A DNA stretch of 64,000 nt from Sphingopyxis flava (GCF_900168005.1 NZ_FUYP01000016.1:1-64000); one strand, 5' to 3'. Positions 1-7,867 are shown, counted from the stretch's first letter. The notes: a model not told the origin generated them from the letters alone. A program made the numbers and translations.

Positions 1-80
1 CCCTCGGCAATATCTGCGACCTCTATTCATCCGAAGAATGTTGGAATTACCTCAAAGCCGCCGGCTATGCGTCCGATTAA
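1..80 (+). CDS. IS630-type transposase, C-terminal end (partial)
   Basis: An open frame enters from the left edge and stops at TAA 78-80. The last 25 residues include the run DLYSSEECWNYLKAAGY. IS630/Tc1-like transposases end with a similar pattern, an Asp/Tyr segment followed by E-C-x-N-Y and G-Y, so the fragment is read as the transposase tail. The catalytic DDE residues lie outside the window and cannot be checked. The terminal inverted repeat of the element should lie within the next few tens of bases but was not delimited. Its presence beside a serine recombinase supports a mobile-DNA patch at the left end. Confidence 0.6.
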   Translation, partial: LGNICDLYSSEECWNYLKAAGYASD

Positions 81-224
81 ACGCACGATGCTCTAGACGC
101 TCCGAATCAGATTACCCCTTGCCCCGTACGACCGTGTAGCGCGACTGGCTGAGAGTACGGCAGCTATTGGTTTCGTACATTCATCGCCAGAATGACCTAT
201 GATGGGGCGCGAAGCGGACACAAC

Positions 225-628
225 TCAGTCGGTCACGCCACAATGGCCGTCAGCTTTCCACCGCCAGCCTTCATTCGCGAGAGCGCCGCTGATCCAGCTG
301 GCGACGACGCCTGGCTCGCCGCTATCGTACCATTCGATATAGTCGCCTTCCTCACGTACCCAGGCTACCAGACTGCCTGCACCGCGGAAGGTATAGGAAA
401 CAATCTCGCCATCAGGTCCGTGCCATTCAACATTGGCCAGCGCGCACCATAAATCGACCCCGCAAGCGCCATCCGATCTGACCTGATCACCGACAGCCCG
501 ATCGACGGCGGCTTCGAACTGCTTGCGAGGCCGATAGCTCGACTGCTCGGAACGCCCTCAAAATCCACTCTGCTGAAGAATGGGAAGATAACCTCCATTG
601 AATTCGTATCAGGTAACCGCTTGGCCAT
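225..628 (-). pseudogene. Frameshifted gene downstream of the recombinase
   Basis: I do not recognise the family. From 557 down to the stop at 225-227 one frame reads as a normal acidic, Trp-rich protein of about 110 residues (for example GVDLWCALANVEWHGPDGE and EEGDYIEWYDSGEPGVVASW). This frame has no usable start codon and is closed upstream by a stop at 558-560. A start with plausible sequence (MEVIFPFFSRVDFEG) lies in the neighbouring frame, with ATGs at 628 and 598. A single frameshift near 560 would join the two. It is the last of three minus-strand genes after the recombinase and probably belonged to the same mobile unit. It could instead be an intact gene with a sequencing error. Confidence 0.45.
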
Positions 629-690
629 CGGGTGGCCCGAAGACTATGCGATCAATCCGTATCGCCAGATTTCCCGAGCGGTTGCAACCG

Positions 691-864
691 TCAAGCAGCG
701 AGCTGCCCTGTCTCGGGCAGGGAGCGATATTCCCGAGCGATGGTTGCGATGTCCATCTGTCCGCCGGTGCCTTTCGCACCGGCAACCAGCCTATATCTAC
801 CTTTCATTGTGACGAGGACCATGCCGAGCGACGCAGGGCGCGCGGTCGACACGATCCTTGCCAT
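691..864 (-). CDS. Small 57-aa protein next to the recombinase
   Basis: The gene starts at ATG 864, 14 bases after the recombinase stop at 879-881, and ends at TGA 691-693. The product begins MARIVSTARPASLG and contains VLVTMKGRYRLVAGAKGTGG before a helical tail ending in GQLAA. Composition looks coding: a short beta-rich core, no low-complexity runs, no membrane segment. There is no strong ribosome binding site, so it may be translated by coupling to the recombinase gene. I cannot name a family. The position suggests a small accessory factor of the recombinase unit, for example a directionality or DNA-binding helper, but that is inference only. Confidence 0.5.
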   Translation of the reverse strand: MARIVSTARPASLGMVLVTMKGRYRLVAGAKGTGGQMDIATIAREYRSLPETGQLAA

Positions 865-878
865 TGCTTCGTTGGAGG

Positions 879-2435
879 CTATGCCGCCAGAGCATCAAGC
901 TCGGCAGCCCCTTCCTTCTCTGCATCAATGTCAGCCTGGATTCGAAGCATCGCGTTGTATCGGGCAATAAGTTGCCGTGTTTCCGGCGTGGGCTGTCGCA
1001 GCGCCTCCAAAAGCCGCACGATCTCTCCCTGCCCTTTAGTGGTGTCCGCCGTCCCGCTCCTGGTCCGAGCGACATAACCGGCCAGCATATCGAACGGCTC
1101 GTTGAAGGTCGCAGTCAATTCGCCGTTGGCCCAGGAACAGCCGGCCAGCAAGAGCTGGAGCGCCTGCCGCTTCACCTCAACGGACAGCGCACCAAGTCCG
1201 AAATTGCTCGTCCGCGCCATATTGAGCATCGCGATGCCGTCGTCGATCAACGCCCCAACATTGCCGCGAGCTGCGCCTATTGTCCTTGGCGCAGATGTCG
1301 CCGCCCCTGTTTCCTCGTGCATGTCGACAATCGCCCGGCGAAGCTGGCGAAACTGAACAGGGCCGCAATGGAGACGGAGCAGCAGAGCGATGAAATGCTC
1401 CTCCAGCCGCTCCTGCCGGACATAGGGCTCGGGGCATTTCCCATAGTAGCCCGAGCAATGATAATAGATGTAGCGCCCCTTCTTGATCTCGGCGACCAGC
1501 GCACAGCCGCAGTGGCCGCATTTGGCGAGTCCGCGGAATGCAAAATCCTCGACACGCGAATGGGTGCTGTCATGGCTGCGCCGATCGAGCACCGTCTGCA
1601 CCGCATCCCACAGCGCCGATGAGGTCAGCGGCACGTGCAGGCCTGCATAGGTCACGCCCATCCACTCGAAGGCGCCGGTGTATATTCTGCTGCGCAGAAT
1701 ATTGTGGACGGTGCTCGTGCCGATCGGCTTGCCACTCTTGCGATAGGTGAGTCCCGCAGCGCGTGCCTTGTCGGCCAGGCTCTTGAGGGAGTGTTCGCCC
1801 GTGCTGAACCAGTCGAAGAGGCGTGACACCAAGGCCCCGCGTTCAGGATCGACGGCGATGACCTTCCGGCCCGAGACATCGACGACATTATTGTAGCCGA
1901 TCGGAGCGCAGGAAGGCCAGATGCCCTGTTGCGCCTTTTCCACCATTCCTTTGCTGCGCTCCTCGCCGAGATTGTCGATATAGGCCTTGGCCATCAGCAC
2001 CTTGATGCCGTGGACGAACTTCTCCGAGGATCGGCAGCCCTCGGACATGACGACATTCTCCTTGACGAAATGCACCTCAATCCCGAGTTCATCGATCGTC
2101 GCCCAATCCTTGATGTTGCGATAAAGCCGGTCGGTCTTCTCGACGAGCAGGATCCGAACCTGCGAGCGCCTGCGAAGATGGCGCAGCATCTCCTCGAACG
2201 CTTTCCTTCCGCTCTTTCGCGCTGTCTCGACATCGATATGCCGACTGACGATATCGATGCCGTTCTGTGCCGCATAGTCTTCCAGCAGCTTGACCTGCGC
2301 GGGAATCGAATAGCCCTCTTTTTCCTGGTCGGGCGTGGACACGCGGGCATAAAGAACCGCCTCGCGCATCGGGTAGCGAGTATCGTTCCGCCTGCGCCTG
2401 CCGAACCGGCGTACCGGATTTCTTGGTTTTACCAA
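879..2435 (-). CDS. Large serine recombinase (resolvase-type, with zinc ribbon)
   Basis: This site-specific recombinase cuts and rejoins DNA through a serine-phosphodiester intermediate. The N-terminal resolvase domain shows the catalytic motif LYARVSTPDQ (Ser about residue 33) and the usual Arg-rich segments. A Recombinase domain follows at about residues 190-300. A zinc ribbon starts KCGHCGCAL near residue 310 and has a second Cys pair (HCSGYYGKC). The C-terminal region is helical. Length (518 aa) fits large serine integrases or transposon recombinases. The frame starts at TTG 2435 with AGGAG about eight bases upstream; ATG 2369 (MREAVLYARVST) is an alternative start closer to the usual N terminus. 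Two small genes follow on the same strand. No flanking attachment sites were recognised. Confidence 0.9.
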   Translation of the reverse strand: MVKPRNPVRRFGRRRRNDTRYPMREAVLYARVSTPDQEKEGYSIPAQVKLLEDYAAQNGIDIVSRHIDVETARKSGRKAFEEMLRHLRRRSQVRILLVEKTDRLYRNIKDWATIDELGIEVHFVKENVVMSEGCRSSEKFVHGIKVLMAKAYIDNLGEERSKGMVEKAQQGIWPSCAPIGYNNVVDVSGRKVIAVDPERGALVSRLFDWFSTGEHSLKSLADKARAAGLTYRKSGKPIGTSTVHNILRSRIYTGAFEWMGVTYAGLHVPLTSSALWDAVQTVLDRRSHDSTHSRVEDFAFRGLAKCGHCGCALVAEIKKGRYIYYHCSGYYGKCPEPYVRQERLEEHFIALLLRLHCGPVQFRQLRRAIVDMHEETGAATSAPRTIGAARGNVGALIDDGIAMLNMARTSNFGLGALSVEVKRQALQLLLAGCSWANGELTATFNEPFDMLAGYVARTRSGTADTTKGQGEIVRLLEALRQPTPETRQLIARYNAMLRIQADIDAEKEGAAELDALAA

Positions 2436-2596
2436 CTCATTGCTCCTGCTTGTGCTTTACAGCGGGAGCCTGATGGTGGCGGGCAGGTTTAGATGCTAGA
2501 GCGACCTGTGCTCAAGCAGGATCAATTCGGCGAGTTCGCTACGCCGATTGCGGATATGCCTCCAGCCATTGGATATTGGTCCGATACGAGCGGTCG

Positions 2597-3016
2597 CTAT
2601 CGCCGGATGCCTAATATTTCGGCGACATGATTAGCGGTCACGATATTCGTTCCACCGTGCTTGCCCAATGCCAAGAGATCGTTCTTATCGCCCGTGACCA
2701 GCCAATCCGCATTCCCTGCTTCGCAAAGCCCGAGAAGAAAATCGTCTCGTGGGTCGGGAGACCGCTCGACGTCCGGCAATACCGCAGGCATGTCCGCCAC
2801 CACCGTGATCTGGTTGATGAGCCGACCGGCCTCGGAAGGACGAATCAGGCTCCTGATCTTGTCGCGCCGGCTCACTTCGCGAAGCTCAGCCAGCTGCAAT
2901 TCATGGCTAACCAGCACGAAGCGACGATCGAGCCATGCTTCGATCAGGTGCGCGGGCGTGCCGCCAGGTGAAATCAACCCGCTCAGCAGGATGTTCGTAT
3001 CGAGAATGACGCGCAC
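2597..3016 (-). CDS. PIN-domain toxin (COG1569 type)
   Basis: This is a probable ribonuclease toxin of a type II toxin-antitoxin pair. PIN folds are Mg-dependent RNases with clustered acidic residues. Here they are seen as MRVILDTN (Asp at residue 6), a mid-protein LAELREV acidic helix, PRDDFLLGL, and the C-terminal DWLVTGDKNDLL. Length (139 aa) is normal. The start is GTG 3014-3016, immediately after the antitoxin stop codon TAA, so the two are co-translated. The neighbouring upstream gene is a ribbon-helix-helix protein, the standard partner arrangement. The protein looks intact. Confidence 0.88.
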   Translation of the reverse strand: MRVILDTNILLSGLISPGGTPAHLIEAWLDRRFVLVSHELQLAELREVSRRDKIRSLIRPSEAGRLINQITVVADMPAVLPDVERSPDPRDDFLLGLCEAGNADWLVTGDKNDLLALGKHGGTNIVTANHVAEILGIRR

Positions 3017-3280
3017 TTAGTTCGTGCGCCAATCCGTCCAGAAGGATCCCCGCATGGCGCCAAGCTCATCGTCGATAAGCTTCTCGATCTCGCCGGGATC
3101 GATATCGGTGTTCCGCGCCTGAATATCGCGGACGATTTCGCGCAGAACCGCGCGATTGACGGCTTCCTCGACGAAGCGCGAGAGATCGCCCTTCCGTCCG
3201 CCTCGCGTAGCTAGCAAGGTGCGCAGCGCAAGATCGGTCTCACGCGACACCTTCAAATTCCAGCGGGCCAGCTCGCCCAT
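3017..3280 (-). CDS. Ribbon-helix-helix antitoxin for the PIN toxin
   Basis: An 87-aa protein upstream of, and abutting, the PIN toxin gene. The N terminus (RWNLKVSRETDLALRTLLA) fits a beta strand followed by two helices, as in Arc/MetJ-type DNA-binding antitoxins. The acidic C-terminal tail (IDPGEIEKLIDDELGAM, then a Trp-containing end) is the likely toxin-binding segment. Such antitoxins normally repress their own operon. A perfect 14-base palindrome sits just downstream of the -10 element at 3300-3313 and is a good operator candidate. Start ATG 3280; no strong Shine-Dalgarno was seen. Confidence 0.82.
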   Translation of the reverse strand: MGELARWNLKVSRETDLALRTLLATRGGRKGDLSRFVEEAVNRAVLREIVRDIQARNTDIDPGEIEKLIDDELGAMRGSFWTDWRTN

Positions 3281-3299
3281 AGCATCACCTGTGCGTTTG

Positions 3300-3342
3300 T
3301 GTGTCTAGACACATATATAAAGGCCGGGCCGCAGAATGACAA
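3300..3342 (-). promoter_or_regulatory. Promoter and palindromic operator of the PIN/RHH operon
   Basis: Read on the minus strand, TTGTCA (3342-3337) is followed after exactly 17 bases by TATATA (3319-3314), a near-consensus sigma-70 promoter. Directly after it comes the perfect palindrome TGTGTCTAGACACA (3313-3300), about 20 bases before the antitoxin start codon. This placement would let the ribbon-helix-helix protein block transcription. The local AT-rich sequence contrasts with the GC-rich surroundings. Confidence 0.7.
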
Positions 3343-3414
3343 TCAGCTCTTTCAGGTCGAGCGAACCACGGCTTCACGTTCGAGCTGTTTGGATTGGAAA
3401 GACCCGCCTACCCG

Positions 3415-3855
3415 CTATATAGCGACTATCGAGACGGCGAAGCACCGCGTCTTCCAGTTCCTGCCGATGCCGATCGAAGGGGGCATCCACCCCATCAGTT
3501 CAAGCTGATAGAGGAGCGGGCCGAGAGTCGGTCCAAGACACCGCGCTGCATCGAGCATACGCGCCAGCGGCTCCTCGCAGTCTTTCAGCTTCTTTGCCTG
3601 GGTGATGAAGCGATTGACTTTCACCGCGTAGAAAAAGTCGTGCGGCGCCCGTTCGCGCCATAGACTAAACAGCTCAGGGGCGGGCAAGCGGTAGAAACTA
3701 TTGTTGATCTCCACCGCGCCAAAGTGATCGGCATAATAGGAGAACCAGTGCTTAAGCGGCAGGTCCTCGGGGTAGAAGGCCCCCCGCCAATGGCGGTAAT
3801 TCCAGCCCGAACATCCGATGCGGACGGCCGCGCGCGCAGGGGCTCTTCGTCTCAA
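3415..3855 (-). pseudogene. DUF72 family protein, 3' truncated
   Basis: The N-terminal half is a clear DUF72 (YecE-like TIM-barrel) protein: VRIGCSGWNYRHWRGAFYP, then FGAVEINNSFYRLP, then KVNRFITQAKKLKD and LGPTLGPLLYQL. In intact relatives of about 240-300 residues the LGPLLYQL segment is followed by a Pro-rich motif and another hundred residues. Here it runs into unrelated sequence and stops after about 146 residues. The likely start is TTG 3853-3855, overlapping the stop of the upstream gene. The break lies close to the promoter of the PIN/RHH operon, so insertion of the mobile patch probably removed the 3' end. Confidence 0.65.
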
Positions 3856-4103
3856 TAGGGCGGCGGATCGCTCGCGGGGAAGGATTCGTCCGCGGCTTGG
3901 TCGACCCTGTCCCACTCGCGCGCCGGCTCATCGCGCATTCCATCGGGGCCTGCCGAGCGCGTCTGGTCGAAATTTTCAGGTTCGGTCTCGCCATCGGAAA
4001 AGGCTGCCGCATGCGCGTCGCCATTCGGCCGCCGGGCGGCGCGCCACACTGCAGCGCCAGCCCCTGCTACGACGGCTAATTTTGCAAGACGAGCTAGGGT
4101 CAT
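3852..4103 (-). CDS. Small membrane-anchored protein with ESFPASDPPPY tail
   Basis: An 83-aa protein. ATG 4103 is chosen because AAGGA lies about eight bases upstream. The N terminus (LAKLAVVAGAGAAVW) is one hydrophobic helix that could act as a signal anchor. The rest is polar and acidic and ends in DESFPASDPPPY. Short alphaproteobacterial proteins with a C-terminal FPASDPP-like motif are common and of unknown function. The stop overlaps the TTG start proposed for the DUF72 gene, so the two were probably one operon. Confidence 0.6.
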   Translation of the reverse strand: MTLARLAKLAVVAGAGAAVWRAARRPNGDAHAAAFSDGETEPENFDQTRSAGPDGMRDEPAREWDRVDQAADESFPASDPPPY

Positions 4104-4230
4104 CTCAAAGGTCCTTTTTGCTGGGTTCCCGATCATAACGAAGCAGCATTGCCGCCCGTTGCGCTCGCCGCCCATGCGCGCCCGGGAAAAATCCCTCTTT
4201 CTTATCGCAGATCAAAAATACGCGCGCCGC

Positions 4231-6468
4231 CTACTCCCAGGAAATGATGAGGCGGCCCGATGCGGGCACCTGGTACTCGATGCGATCGCTGCTCCTGGCG
4301 TCAGCGGCCAATTCGTCGCCCTCAACCCCCGTCACCCGGAGTTCGGGAAGCTTGCGGCGCTTCAGGCGCACGAAGGCGAGGCGGGCACGGCACGTCTCGC
4401 CGCCGTCGAGCAATAGCGAAAGCGTGCGCGTCCCGATCCGCTCGCTCGCGCGTACGAACTGGTCGCAGTAAAGAAGGAAGGGCGCGTCCTCGACGCGGTG
4501 GAAGGCGCGCGTCGCGAATACGAACGCAGCGCCGGCGCCATAGATTTCCTGTCCCACCTGCCCTGCGGGCTGGCCATCGGCGTAAAGATCCTCGAGCGGA
4601 AAGGAGAGGCTGCGGTCGACGTGGCCATTATTCTCGCGCTGCTTTTCGGCAATCGCCTCAGGAGGCAGTGCGTCGGGGTAGTAGTACCAGGCCCGATCGA
4701 GCGCGTAGCGGCAATATTCGGACACCAGCATGCGCGCAGCGGGGTCGAGGTCGGGGCCACTATCGGCAAGATACTGATCGAAGGCTGCAAAACTGTCGAA
4801 ACATTCGTAGATCGCCATATAGGGCGCATCCTGCAGGCAGGTTGCACCCAGAAAATTGCGATAATGTTTGGCGAGCCCGATCTCGCTCTCCCAGAGCTCA
4901 CAATTGTGGAAGAAGCTCGCGAGATAGACGTAGCTTTGCTCAAGATAGACCGCGCGGTCGGTGATCCGCCACAGCCGCATACAGGCTGCGGCCCCCCAGG
5001 CGGTGAGATTGGCCTGGTAGTTGATGTTGAAGCGCAGCCCGATCGCAGCATCGATCGCGGCGCGCGCCTCGTCGAGGAAGCGCTTCTCGTCGGTGAGCTC
5101 GAACGCCTGAAGCATGACCCAGGCATAAATGCCGCCGACGTCGGTCTGCCCGCGCCCGTCGGCGCCAGCTGTTTCGGTGATGACCGAAAAATCGGTCATC
5201 TTGTACTCGATCGGCCATTTGTAGTCGAAATGGTGCGCGGCCTTGATGCCGAAATCGAGCGAGGCAAGAAAGAGCCGCTTCGCGCTTCGATCGCCGCCGA
5301 GCGCGAGCCGCCCGAGATTGAGGAGCGGGTGATAAAGATACCAGCTGTCGACCGCCTCGCTGTCCTTGTCGTCGCCCACATTGGGCAAATAGCGGCGGAT
5401 CAGGCCGCGCTCGGCGTCGCGGAATTTTCCCATGCCGGCAAGAAACTCGGCTTCCAGCGGGTGGGGATCGCCCTGCCATTTTCCCCACTCGTGCAAAGCC
5501 TGGGTGATCGACATTTGCACCATCGCGTCGGGATATTCAGCGGCAGTATAAGGGTGGATATAACGGTGGCCATAATGGCGTATCGTCGCCTCAGGCGCCC
5601 CGTCGAGGTCGCGCAGCGTGGCCTCTGCGCGCCCTATCCAATCGCGAAATTCGGTGGTGGGCGGATCGAGCTCGCGGTAGACCGTCCCCAGCATCTGCAA
5701 AAACTGGCGCGCGCTGTCGCGCTCGTGCTCCGGGCGATCGGGGCGAAGGACGAGGATCGCGTCCGAAAGCGTGAGCGGCTTGCCGGCCGCCAGGGGCTCC
5801 GCGTCGCGTATGGCGCCCGGCGGCGGTGCGGGGAGCGCAAGGCCGAGCTCGGGCCAGGCGCCCCCGACAACAGCGTCGGGGGTTGTCCCGCTCGCCTCGA
5901 AATAATCGCCGAGCGCGGTGAGATTCTGGAAATAAAGAACATTGCCGAAATCCGGGCGCTCGAGCTGAAAATAAAGAAGGCCGCCGTTCAATCCGCGCTG
6001 TACGGCCTCGACGCGTCCCGCTGCATTCAAGGGATCGCCATCCTTGCCGAGCGGAACGAGATCGCGCGGCAGATGCGGAATCAGCGCCGGCGCGGCCGAG
6101 GTGAAGCGCATGACGGTCCGGATCGCGCTCGGGGCCGCATCGCTTACGATAATCCTGACCTCGAACCGGCCGAGGGCGCCCGAGGTGCGGATATGAACGC
6201 GCTCGTTTCGGGCCGGCTTGACCGTCTCGGCTTTATCGCCGGCCGCCAGCGGCGCGGCGCGCAGCGCAAGACCGCCCTGCCCCGCGCGGCGCACGATCAG
6301 CCACAAAGCCTCGCCCGCCCGGCGGACTTCGGCTTCGTAACCGTCGATCGCAAAGGTCGCGATGGCGCTCCCTTTCGCCTCCAGCAAGGCGGCACGGGCG
6401 GCCAAGAGGCTCGGCGTCAGGATCGCGGTTTCAAGATCGTTCCTCAAGATCGGCGCGGCAGCAGCCAT
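4231..6468 (-). CDS. Large protein with probable helical-barrel (six-hairpin) fold, function unknown
   Basis: A 745-aa protein without an obvious signal peptide. The first 250 residues are beta-rich and polar, like an accessory beta-sandwich. Residues about 280-650 are a series of amphipathic helices rich in Trp, Tyr and acidic residues (TQALHEWGKWQGDPHPLEAEF, YHPLLNLGRLALGG, TAWGAAACMRLWRI, YAGAAF-like segments). That pattern is typical of alpha/alpha-toroid carbohydrate-active enzymes and six-hairpin glycosidases. The last 90 residues form another beta segment. I could not assign a glycoside hydrolase family or a catalytic residue. Possible roles are glycan degradation or binding; sulfatase and receptor genes lie 2-6 kb away but in separate transcription units. 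Confidence 0.6.
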   Translation of the reverse strand: MAAAAPILRNDLETAILTPSLLAARAALLEAKGSAIATFAIDGYEAEVRRAGEALWLIVRRAGQGGLALRAAPLAAGDKAETVKPARNERVHIRTSGALGRFEVRIIVSDAAPSAIRTVMRFTSAAPALIPHLPRDLVPLGKDGDPLNAAGRVEAVQRGLNGGLLYFQLERPDFGNVLYFQNLTALGDYFEASGTTPDAVVGGAWPELGLALPAPPPGAIRDAEPLAAGKPLTLSDAILVLRPDRPEHERDSARQFLQMLGTVYRELDPPTTEFRDWIGRAEATLRDLDGAPEATIRHYGHRYIHPYTAAEYPDAMVQMSITQALHEWGKWQGDPHPLEAEFLAGMGKFRDAERGLIRRYLPNVGDDKDSEAVDSWYLYHPLLNLGRLALGGDRSAKRLFLASLDFGIKAAHHFDYKWPIEYKMTDFSVITETAGADGRGQTDVGGIYAWVMLQAFELTDEKRFLDEARAAIDAAIGLRFNINYQANLTAWGAAACMRLWRITDRAVYLEQSYVYLASFFHNCELWESEIGLAKHYRNFLGATCLQDAPYMAIYECFDSFAAFDQYLADSGPDLDPAARMLVSEYCRYALDRAWYYYPDALPPEAIAEKQRENNGHVDRSLSFPLEDLYADGQPAGQVGQEIYGAGAAFVFATRAFHRVEDAPFLLYCDQFVRASERIGTRTLSLLLDGGETCRARLAFVRLKRRKLPELRVTGVEGDELAADARSSDRIEYQVPASGRLIISWE

Positions 6469-6627
6469 GGCTTGGAAATCTCCGACTGAAGGAGAAGCAC
6501 GAGACGTGGGATAGTGGCCGAACGTGCCGCCGCGCGGCGGGTTGCCCAGCCGGCGCCCCGCTGCCAGGCGGGATCATAATATACGTTAAGACAATGAAAA
6601 TTTGTCGCCTCCCGGTCCCGCTGCGGG

Positions 6628-6653
6628 GGAACAACGCCAAAGCGGGGCGCGTC
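6628..6653 (+). promoter_or_regulatory. Possible EcfG-type general stress promoter
   Basis: GGAAC at 6628-6632 is followed after 18 bases by GTC at 6651-6653, preceded by C. The alphaproteobacterial general-stress sigma factor EcfG recognises GGAAC and CGTT with similar spacing, so the -10 part has one mismatch. It lies about 30 bases before the Gln-rich gene. Such genes and four-helix PA2169-like genes are often stress-inducible. A GGAAC-N18-GTC match also occurs at 56454-56479, so chance is possible. Confidence 0.3.
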
Positions 6654-6683
6654 TCTCTTGCCATCCAGCACAGGAGAATGACC

Positions 6684-7076
6684 ATGACAAACGACAACCA
6701 AAACCGTCAGGCGCAGCCCGGCAGCACCGATCAGGAACGCGGCCAGGCCCAGCAGGGTCAGCAGGGCAACACCAACGCCGGCGAAATTCAGCAGGACCGC
6801 GGCCAGCAGAAACAGGATATCAATCCGGGACAGCAGAACCAGGGACAGCAGAACCAGGGACAGCAGAACCAGGGCCAGCAGAACCAGGGTCAGCAAGGCG
6901 GCGGGCAGCAGGGCGGCATGTCCGGCCAGGGTCAGCAGAGCCAGCAAGGCGGCGGCCAGGGCGGCGCGCAGCAGGGCGGTGAAGACCGTAACCGCCAGCA
7001 GAAGCAGCAGGATGAAAGCCGCCGCACCGAGGATGAAGACCGCGGCGCGCAAGCGGATTTTGGCCGCGACCGCTGA
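6684..7076 (+). CDS. Gln/Gly/Asn-rich repetitive protein, probably disordered
   Basis: The start at ATG 6684 is preferred over ATG 6678 because AGGAG at 6672-6676 is then seven bases away. The 130-aa product is almost entirely Gln, Gly, Asn, Arg and acidic residues. It includes a run of NQGQQ pentapeptides (about residues 48-70) and Gly-Gly-Gln blocks, then a charged tail (KQQDESRRTEDEDRG). No hydrophobic core, signal peptide or membrane segment is visible, so it is probably disordered and soluble. It precedes a PA2169-family gene by 43 bases on the same strand, so the two probably share a transcript. The function is unknown; low-complexity hydrophilic proteins of this kind are often stress-related. 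Confidence 0.7.
   Translation: MTNDNQNRQAQPGSTDQERGQAQQGQQGNTNAGEIQQDRGQQKQDINPGQQNQGQQNQGQQNQGQQNQGQQGGGQQGGMSGQGQQSQQGGGQGGAQQGGEDRNRQQKQQDESRRTEDEDRGAQADFGRDR
6828..6893 (+). repeat. 15-base tandem repeat inside the Gln-rich gene
   Basis: A unit of about 15 bases (GGACAGCAGAACCAG with G/C/T variation at one position) is repeated in tandem about four to five times. It encodes the NQGQQ pentapeptide. The unit length is a multiple of three, so copy-number change by slippage would alter protein length without breaking the frame. Confidence 0.8.
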
Positions 7077-7119
7077 ACTCAGCTCCAGCTGCCCCACAAT
7101 ATTTTGAAAGGTTTAGCAA

Positions 7120-7575
7120 ATGCTCGATAACAAGAATGTCTCGACCTTGAACTCGCTCATCGCCACGACCCTCGACAGCATCGATGGCTATCGCAAGGCG
7201 GCCGAAGAGGCGAATGCAGGCCAGTTTCGAGAGATCTTCCTCCGCCGCGCAAACGAGCGCGCCGAAGTCGTTACCGCCTTTCAGGCCAAGGTCCGCGAAT
7301 TCGGCGGCAATCCCGAAGATGACGGTACTGTGCTCGCGTCCGCGCACAGGGCCTTTCTCGGGCTTCGTGAGAAGCTCACCGGGCCGCGCGACGACGATGC
7401 GGTCATCGCAGAGGTCGAGCGCGGCGAGGATCATATCAAGTCGAAGTTCGAAAGCGCGCTTGAAGACACGGATCTTGATCCCACGGTTCGTCAGATCATC
7501 GAGACTGGCTATGCTTCGGTACGCCAGGGTCATGACCAGATTTCGGCTCTGAAGCACTCAATGGGCGCCCGCTAA
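7120..7575 (+). CDS. PA2169-family four-helix-bundle protein (DUF2383)
   Basis: A 151-aa all-helical protein with the order expected for the DUF2383/PA2169 family, which has a ferritin-like four-helix fold. Helix 1 is LNSLIATTLDSIDGYRKAAEEA, followed by LRRANERAEVVTAFQAKV with a conserved Glu-Arg pair, a short FGGNPEDDG turn, then two long helices ending in HDQISALKHSM. Members are small soluble proteins of unclear biochemical role, often in stress regulons. A GAAAGG Shine-Dalgarno precedes ATG 7120. The gene is followed by a strong hairpin, consistent with the end of a two-gene operon with the Gln-rich gene. Confidence 0.85.
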   Translation: MLDNKNVSTLNSLIATTLDSIDGYRKAAEEANAGQFREIFLRRANERAEVVTAFQAKVREFGGNPEDDGTVLASAHRAFLGLREKLTGPRDDDAVIAEVERGEDHIKSKFESALEDTDLDPTVRQIIETGYASVRQGHDQISALKHSMGAR

Positions 7576-7597
7576 CCCCCCGCGCACGTCCTCCCTC

Positions 7598-7632
7598 GGC
7601 GGCGGCCGGGCTTCTGCCCGGCTGCCGCCGCC
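7598..7632 (+). terminator. GC-rich hairpin after the PA2169-type gene
   Basis: A stem pairs 7598-7611 with 7616-7632 (fourteen pairs, with a three-base bulge) around a TTCT loop. It starts 22 bases after the stop codon. The run after the stem is only CTTT, so intrinsic termination would be weak, but the placement fits an operon end. Confidence 0.55.
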
Positions 7633-7641
7633 CTTTAGCCC

Positions 7642-7672
7642 ACGAGCCCCGTGCGGGGTGCGCGGGGCTCGT
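7642..7672. terminator. Second hairpin, perfect 10-base stem
   Basis: ACGAGCCCCG (7642-7651) pairs perfectly with CGGGGCTCGT (7663-7672) around an 11-base loop. It follows the previous hairpin by nine bases and could be a second terminator stem. There is no T-tract on either side. Confidence 0.4.
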
Positions 7673-7714
7673 CCCCATCTGTCCGTGCTGCCCGCGCAGG
7701 AACGCCTATTCACG

Positions 7715-7867
7715 ATGAAGAACGACACTCCTTCCACTTCGCGCGCGATCCGTCATGCGGTGCCCCCGCTTCCGCATCCGAGCTGGCAGACCGACGCCCC
7801 CTTGCACAAAAAGGCCGAAAAGAAAGCGCTGACCGCTTCGGAGTTCTGGGAACGTCTCGGGATATGA
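7715..7867 (+). CDS. Possible small 50-aa protein
   Basis: A short frame from ATG 7715 gives MKNDTPSTSRAIRHAVPPL and ends TASEFWERLGI. The C-terminal amphipathic part looks protein-like. AGGAA lies 13 bases upstream, rather far for a ribosome binding site. There is no family match I recognise. It ends 46 bases before the convergent AlkB-like gene. It could be a real small protein or chance. Confidence 0.3.
   Translation: MKNDTPSTSRAIRHAVPPLPHPSWQTDAPLHKKAEKKALTASEFWERLGI

Noticed and set aside
4498-6489. Long plus-strand open frame over the 745-aa gene
   Set aside because: It mirrors a protein-like minus-strand gene, has no ribosome binding site and reads as Arg/Ala-rich antisense of GC-rich DNA.
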